The position numbers and the translations under genes are program-made. From assembly GCF_000729995.1 (NCBI RefSeq), contig NZ_JNFG01000037.1, positions 1 to 64,000 of the forward strand: 64,000 nt of DNA, given 5' to 3'. The stretch's first letter is position 1. Each line of letters starts with the position of its first letter. The notes beneath the pieces are model-generated. The model was not told where the DNA came from, searched no databases, and was given only the letters and a program-made list of their open reading frames with translations. This document shows, in pieces, positions 60,685 through 64,000 of the stretch. The DNA comes from Caballeronia sordidicola. GTDB lineage: Bacteria; Pseudomonadota; Gammaproteobacteria; Burkholderiales; Burkholderiaceae.

Positions 60685-61551
60685 CTAGCGCCGCTGCCGT
60701 TGGGAGGTGGCGCGATCCAGCTCGCAGAATTCACGGTCGGACAGGGTGATTGCGCTAGCCGCTACGTTCTCTTCCAGATGCGTGACCCTGGAGGTCCCCG
60801 GTATCGGCAGGATCACCGGGCTGCGTTGCAATAGCCACGCGAGGGCGATCTGCGCGACGCTCGCCTGATGGTTGCGCGCGATGGTGTCGAGAAGCGAACC
60901 GGGACGGGTGAGCTCCCCGGCAGCCAGTGGAAACCACGGGATAAAGCCAATCCCATGGGCGGCGCAGTAGTCGAGTACGTCTTCGCTGCTGCGGTCACCC
61001 AGGTTGAAGCGGTTTTGCACTGTCGCCACTTTGAAATATTTCGATGCAGCCTTGATGTCGGCCACCGACACTTCGCTCAGGCCGGCGTGGCGGACCACGC
61101 CGCTGTCGATCAGGTACCGCACGGCGCCGAACTGCTCATCCCGCGGCACGGAGGGGTCAATGCGATGCAATTGCCACAGGCCGATCTGTTCGATGCCAAG
61201 CCGCTCCATGCTGCCGTGGGCCTGCTGAATCAGGTACTCCGGCCGGCCCCGCGGTATCCACTGATCGGGACCTGTGCGTGCCAGTCCCGCCTTGGTCGCG
61301 ACCAGCATGTCGGCGCCATAGGGATGCAGCGCTTCGCGAATCAATTCTTCGGAAACGTTCGGCCCATACGAGTCTGCCGTGTCGATAAAATTCACATCGA
61401 GTTCGGGAAGGCGACGCAGGACGCGAATGGCTTCCTCCCGGTCGGTGGGCGCACCCCAGATACCCGGGCCGGTGATTCGCATTGCGCCGAATCCGAGCCG
61501 CGTGATTTCCGTGTCCCCGCCGATTTTGAAAGTACGGTGTGCGATATTCAT
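60685..61551 (-). CDS. Aldo/keto reductase
   Basis: 288 residues from the ATG at 61551, which has AAGGGTG before it; a GTG 6 bp upstream is an alternative. AKR features: LGFGAMRITGPGIWGAPTDREEAI, Asp and Tyr in NFIDTADSYGPNVSEELI, Lys in MLVATKAGL, His in GLWQLHRIDP, and the NADPH site PIPGTSRVTHLEENV. It reduces aldehydes or ketones. It is the last gene of an operon with an alkene reductase and an MFS exporter, which points to detoxification of reactive carbonyls. Confidence 0.93.
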   Translation of the reverse strand: MNIAHRTFKIGGDTEITRLGFGAMRITGPGIWGAPTDREEAIRVLRRLPELDVNFIDTADSYGPNVSEELIREALHPYGADMLVATKAGLARTGPDQWIPRGRPEYLIQQAHGSMERLGIEQIGLWQLHRIDPSVPRDEQFGAVRYLIDSGVVRHAGLSEVSVADIKAASKYFKVATVQNRFNLGDRSSEDVLDYCAAHGIGFIPWFPLAAGELTRPGSLLDTIARNHQASVAQIALAWLLQRSPVILPIPGTSRVTHLEENVAASAITLSDREFCELDRATSQRQRR

Positions 61552-61628
61552 GTTCACCCTTACTGCTTATGTGAGGCCGGCCAAGTAGCTGGGCACTACC
61601 TGCCGGACCAGGGAAAGTGCGTGATCGT

Positions 61629-62849
61629 TTATGCGGCAGTGACCGCTCCTTTTTGCGCGCATACCAGGTGCTTGCCAACGCTTGCTGTCAGGATCAGCGC
61701 CGCGACTTCGCATGCAGCGGCGGTCCAGCCGAGGTTGATCACCGAGGTAAAACTCAAGGTAAGCGAACCGAGCGCTGCACCCAAAGAAAAGCCGAGATAC
61801 ATGAACGAAGCGTTCAGCGATAGGGCAATCGGCGTGCCGCGCAGGCCGGCGAGATTGATCAGCCCAGCTTGTTGCGCGGGGTAGAAGGACCAGTGCGCAA
61901 CACCCCAGGCCACCACGCCGATCAGCACCGGGACCAGTGCCCAAGTCTTCGGTAGCCAGTGCGCACTCGCCGACATGAGCGAGAAAGCCAGGATCGATAC
62001 AGCGAGGCACGGGATGATCACGCGTGCGGGGCCGAGGCGGTCCACTGCCTTGCCGCCGATGAACACGCCCACAGCTGCCGCAACGCCCCACGTGAACAGC
62101 ACATAGCCGATTTGCGCGCCGTGCAACAGCGTGGCTCTCGCCACGAACAATGCCAGGTACGTATAGATCGAATAGGCGCCCATTGCCCACAGCGTAGTGA
62201 CGAGCAAGGTCATCAGGATGACCGGCTGGCGTGCGACCTGAATACGCTCGCGCAGCGTGGCAACCGGCAATCCTGCGCCGATGTTGCGCGGCAGGCCTAG
62301 CAGCAGGCCGACCGTAGCCGCAGCGGACAGCGCGGCTACACCCGCGAAGGTCATGCGCCAGCCGAGTCTGTCACCCACCAATGCGCCCAGCGGTACGCCG
62401 AAGGCAACCGCAATCGTGATACCGCCGTTGACGATGGCAAGCGCGGTGCCGCGCCGCTCTGGACCGGCAATGGCGCCGGCCAGCGCGTTGGCGCCGGGAA
62501 CATACAGACCGGCGGCAGCGGCGAGCAGGATGCGCGCCGCCATCAATTCCCAATAGTTCTGGGCAGCCCACGCGATGATGTTCGCCGCCGCGAACGCCGA
62601 GAGCGACAGGATCATCAGCCTGCGCCGATGGAGCGAGCCGGTCAGGGCCGTGAGGATTGGCGAACTGAGTGCGTAAGCCAGTGCAAACACCGTGACGAGT
62701 TGGCCCGTGGCGATAATGCTTGTATGCAAATCCGTGGCCATGTCTGGCAGCAGACCGGCAATCATGAAGCTCTCGGTGCCGACTGCGAATGTCCCTAGCG
62801 CCAGCCAGTACAACGGCGCGAGGGAAGTTGGCTGGGTAGGGGAATTCAT
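61629..62849 (-). CDS. MFS exporter, DHA1/AraJ-like
   Basis: 406 residues with twelve hydrophobic segments. The N-terminus LYWLALGTFAVGTESFMIAGLLPDMATDLHTS and the loop SPILTALTGSLHRRRLM are typical of drug- or sugar-efflux DHA1 members. Its start is 12 bp after the alkene reductase stop. It probably exports the compound handled by the two flanking reductases or a related toxicant. Confidence 0.9.
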   Translation of the reverse strand: MNSPTQPTSLAPLYWLALGTFAVGTESFMIAGLLPDMATDLHTSIIATGQLVTVFALAYALSSPILTALTGSLHRRRLMILSLSAFAAANIIAWAAQNYWELMAARILLAAAAGLYVPGANALAGAIAGPERRGTALAIVNGGITIAVAFGVPLGALVGDRLGWRMTFAGVAALSAAATVGLLLGLPRNIGAGLPVATLRERIQVARQPVILMTLLVTTLWAMGAYSIYTYLALFVARATLLHGAQIGYVLFTWGVAAAVGVFIGGKAVDRLGPARVIIPCLAVSILAFSLMSASAHWLPKTWALVPVLIGVVAWGVAHWSFYPAQQAGLINLAGLRGTPIALSLNASFMYLGFSLGAALGSLTLSFTSVINLGWTAAACEVAALILTASVGKHLVCAQKGAVTAA

Positions 62850-62861
62850 CGTGTGCTCCGC

Positions 62862-63971
62862 TTACGCAGCTGCCGTTTCGGTGCTATGAAACGGATAGTC
62901 CGTGTAACCGACGTCTGTACCGCCAAAGAAGCTCGGACGGTCATACGGATTCAGGGGCAACTGGCGGCGCAGCCGTTCGGGCAGATCCGGATTGGCGATG
63001 AAGTCGCGGCCGAATGCGACTAAATCAGCGTCGCCGGCCTGCACGATGGCTTCGGCTGTGTCGCTCTTGAAGCCGCCAGCGGCAATGATGACGCCCTTGT
63101 AGTGCTTGCGAATCAGTTGCGCGGCAACCGGGTTCTGATCCTTGCTGTCGTCATCGACATTGCCAAGCACACGCGGCTCGATCAGATGCAGGTACGCCAG
63201 ATTCAGCTTGGCCAGTTCCTCTGCTACGTAAGCGAAGAGACCTTCCGGATTGCTGTCGGACATATCGCCCCAAGTGCCGCTCGGGCCGATGCGCACAGCC
63301 ACGCGTTCGCTGCCCCAGACCGAGATGACAGCTTGCGTCGCTTCGATCAGGAAGCGGGCACGGTTTTCGAACGAGCCGCCGTAGATGTCAGTGCGCTTGT
63401 TGCTGCCGTCCTGCAGGAACTGATCGAACAAGTAGCCGTTGGCGGCGTGCAATTCAACGCCATCGAAGCCGGCCTGCTTGCCGCGAATGGCTGCTGTGCG
63501 GAAGCTCTCCACCAGATCGGCAATCTCAGGGATGGTCAGCGCGCGGCTCGGCGTGTTCGGGACCCATCCCGCTTCGGTGTAGGCGACGCCGCCATGCGGC
63601 ACGGCAGAAGGTGCCACGGGCTCAACGCCACCCGGCTGCAACTGGCTGTTGGACTGGCGGCCTGCGTGATAGAGCTGCAGGAAAATGCGGCCACCTTTGG
63701 TGTGCACGGCTTCGGTCACCTGCTTCCAGCCGGCAATCTGACTGTCGTCGTAGAGGCCGGGCGCACCCAGGTAGCCGTTGCCGTTGGGCGCAGCAATGGT
63801 CGCTTCGCCGATCAAAAAGCCGCCTTCTGAAGCGCGTTGCGCGTAGTACTCGGCCATCAACGGACCGGGCTTGGCGCCTTCTTCGGCACGCATGCGGGTA
63901 AGCGGCGCCAGCACTACGCGATGGGAAAATTCGTAGGGACCGACTTTGATGCTGGAATGAAGTTTGGACAT
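62862..63971 (-). CDS. Alkene reductase, old yellow enzyme NemA type
   Basis: 369 residues, GAGGAAATC before ATG. Classical OYE: LHSSIKVGPYEFSHRVVLAPLTRMRAEEG, FLQLYHAGRQSN, the catalytic block GVELHAANGYLFDQFLQDGSNKRTD, and AFGRDFIANPDLPERLR. It uses FMN and NADPH to reduce alpha,beta-unsaturated carbonyls, nitroesters and maleimides. It is first in the operon with the MFS exporter and aldo/keto reductase. It belongs to a different OYE subclass from the enzyme at 40817-41914. Confidence 0.94.
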   Translation of the reverse strand: MSKLHSSIKVGPYEFSHRVVLAPLTRMRAEEGAKPGPLMAEYYAQRASEGGFLIGEATIAAPNGNGYLGAPGLYDDSQIAGWKQVTEAVHTKGGRIFLQLYHAGRQSNSQLQPGGVEPVAPSAVPHGGVAYTEAGWVPNTPSRALTIPEIADLVESFRTAAIRGKQAGFDGVELHAANGYLFDQFLQDGSNKRTDIYGGSFENRARFLIEATQAVISVWGSERVAVRIGPSGTWGDMSDSNPEGLFAYVAEELAKLNLAYLHLIEPRVLGNVDDDSKDQNPVAAQLIRKHYKGVIIAAGGFKSDTAEAIVQAGDADLVAFGRDFIANPDLPERLRRQLPLNPYDRPSFFGGTDVGYTDYPFHSTETAAA

Positions 63972-64000
63972 GATTTCCTCAAGATTCAGTGGCTGATGAA

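Noticed and set aside
1..64000. tRNA, rRNA, CRISPR array, prophage or toxin-antitoxin module
   Set aside because: I looked through the gene-free intervals for cloverleaf-like stretches, regularly spaced repeats, integrases and paired small genes and found none.

Overview
The window looks like a chromosomal segment of a Burkholderiaceae beta-proteobacterium, most likely Paraburkholderia or Caballeronia. The grounds are high GC content, a Burkholderia-type trimeric porin, a persulfide dioxygenase-rhodanese fusion of the kind known from that group, and many LysR, IclR, AsnC and ArsR regulators beside small catabolic operons. I found no rRNA, tRNA, CRISPR array, insertion sequence, integrase or phage gene. 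About 55 protein genes are supported.

Region by region. (1) 1-3318: an operon of a membrane protein (cut by the window edge), a DyP-type peroxidase and an unusual cytochrome P450. (2) 3647-6821: a LysE-type exporter divergent from an Lrp/AsnC regulator, then a 1-Cys peroxiredoxin and a persulfide dioxygenase-rhodanese fusion. (3) 7337-23037: a large catabolic island. An IclR regulator and a porin precede a 14-gene colinear run: Rieske ferredoxin, recombinase-like HTH protein, Rieske oxygenase, SDR, cupin, alpha/beta hydrolase, second IclR regulator, atypical SDR, ThDP enzyme, aspartate-dehydrogenase-like protein, aldehyde dehydrogenase, double-VOC protein, ferredoxin reductase and MFS importer. 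This reads as uptake, oxygenation, ring or side-chain cleavage and aldehyde oxidation of an aromatic compound that I cannot name. (4) 23326-25967: a lone phnW aminotransferase and a lone TAXI-type binding protein, convergent. (5) 25968-27268: 1.3 kb with no convincing gene. (6) 27269-29969: sensor kinase, FixJ-like regulator and a stand-alone receiver, the last flanked by two copies of an ATTGGACC-type palindrome. (7) 30179-40611: two small exported proteins, a complete RND efflux system (MFP, pump, OMF) and PqiABC; the last four genes are tightly packed or overlapping. (8) 40817-43427: an old yellow enzyme divergent from an ArsR repressor across a 34-bp dyad, then an Ldh-family dehydrogenase. 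(9) 43556-48219: a membrane-bound molybdoenzyme, best read as sulfite dehydrogenase SoeABC. (10) 48755-52127: a LprI-like secreted protein, a small conserved protein, and a YbhN-like membrane protein convergent with a family 2 glycosyltransferase. (11) 52376-57700: a LysR regulator divergent from an acyl-CoA dehydrogenase, CoA transferase and MFS operon. (12) 57718-63971: a LysR/SDR pair, a zinc-ribbon membrane protein, and an operon of alkene reductase, MFS exporter and aldo/keto reductase.

The strongest candidate for an undescribed system is the catabolic island at 7337-23037. It carries two closely related IclR regulators, and its porin and oxygenase promoters each have an IclR-like operator centred 29 bp from the -10 box. 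The DyP/P450 pair and the RND-Pqi operon are the next most interesting.
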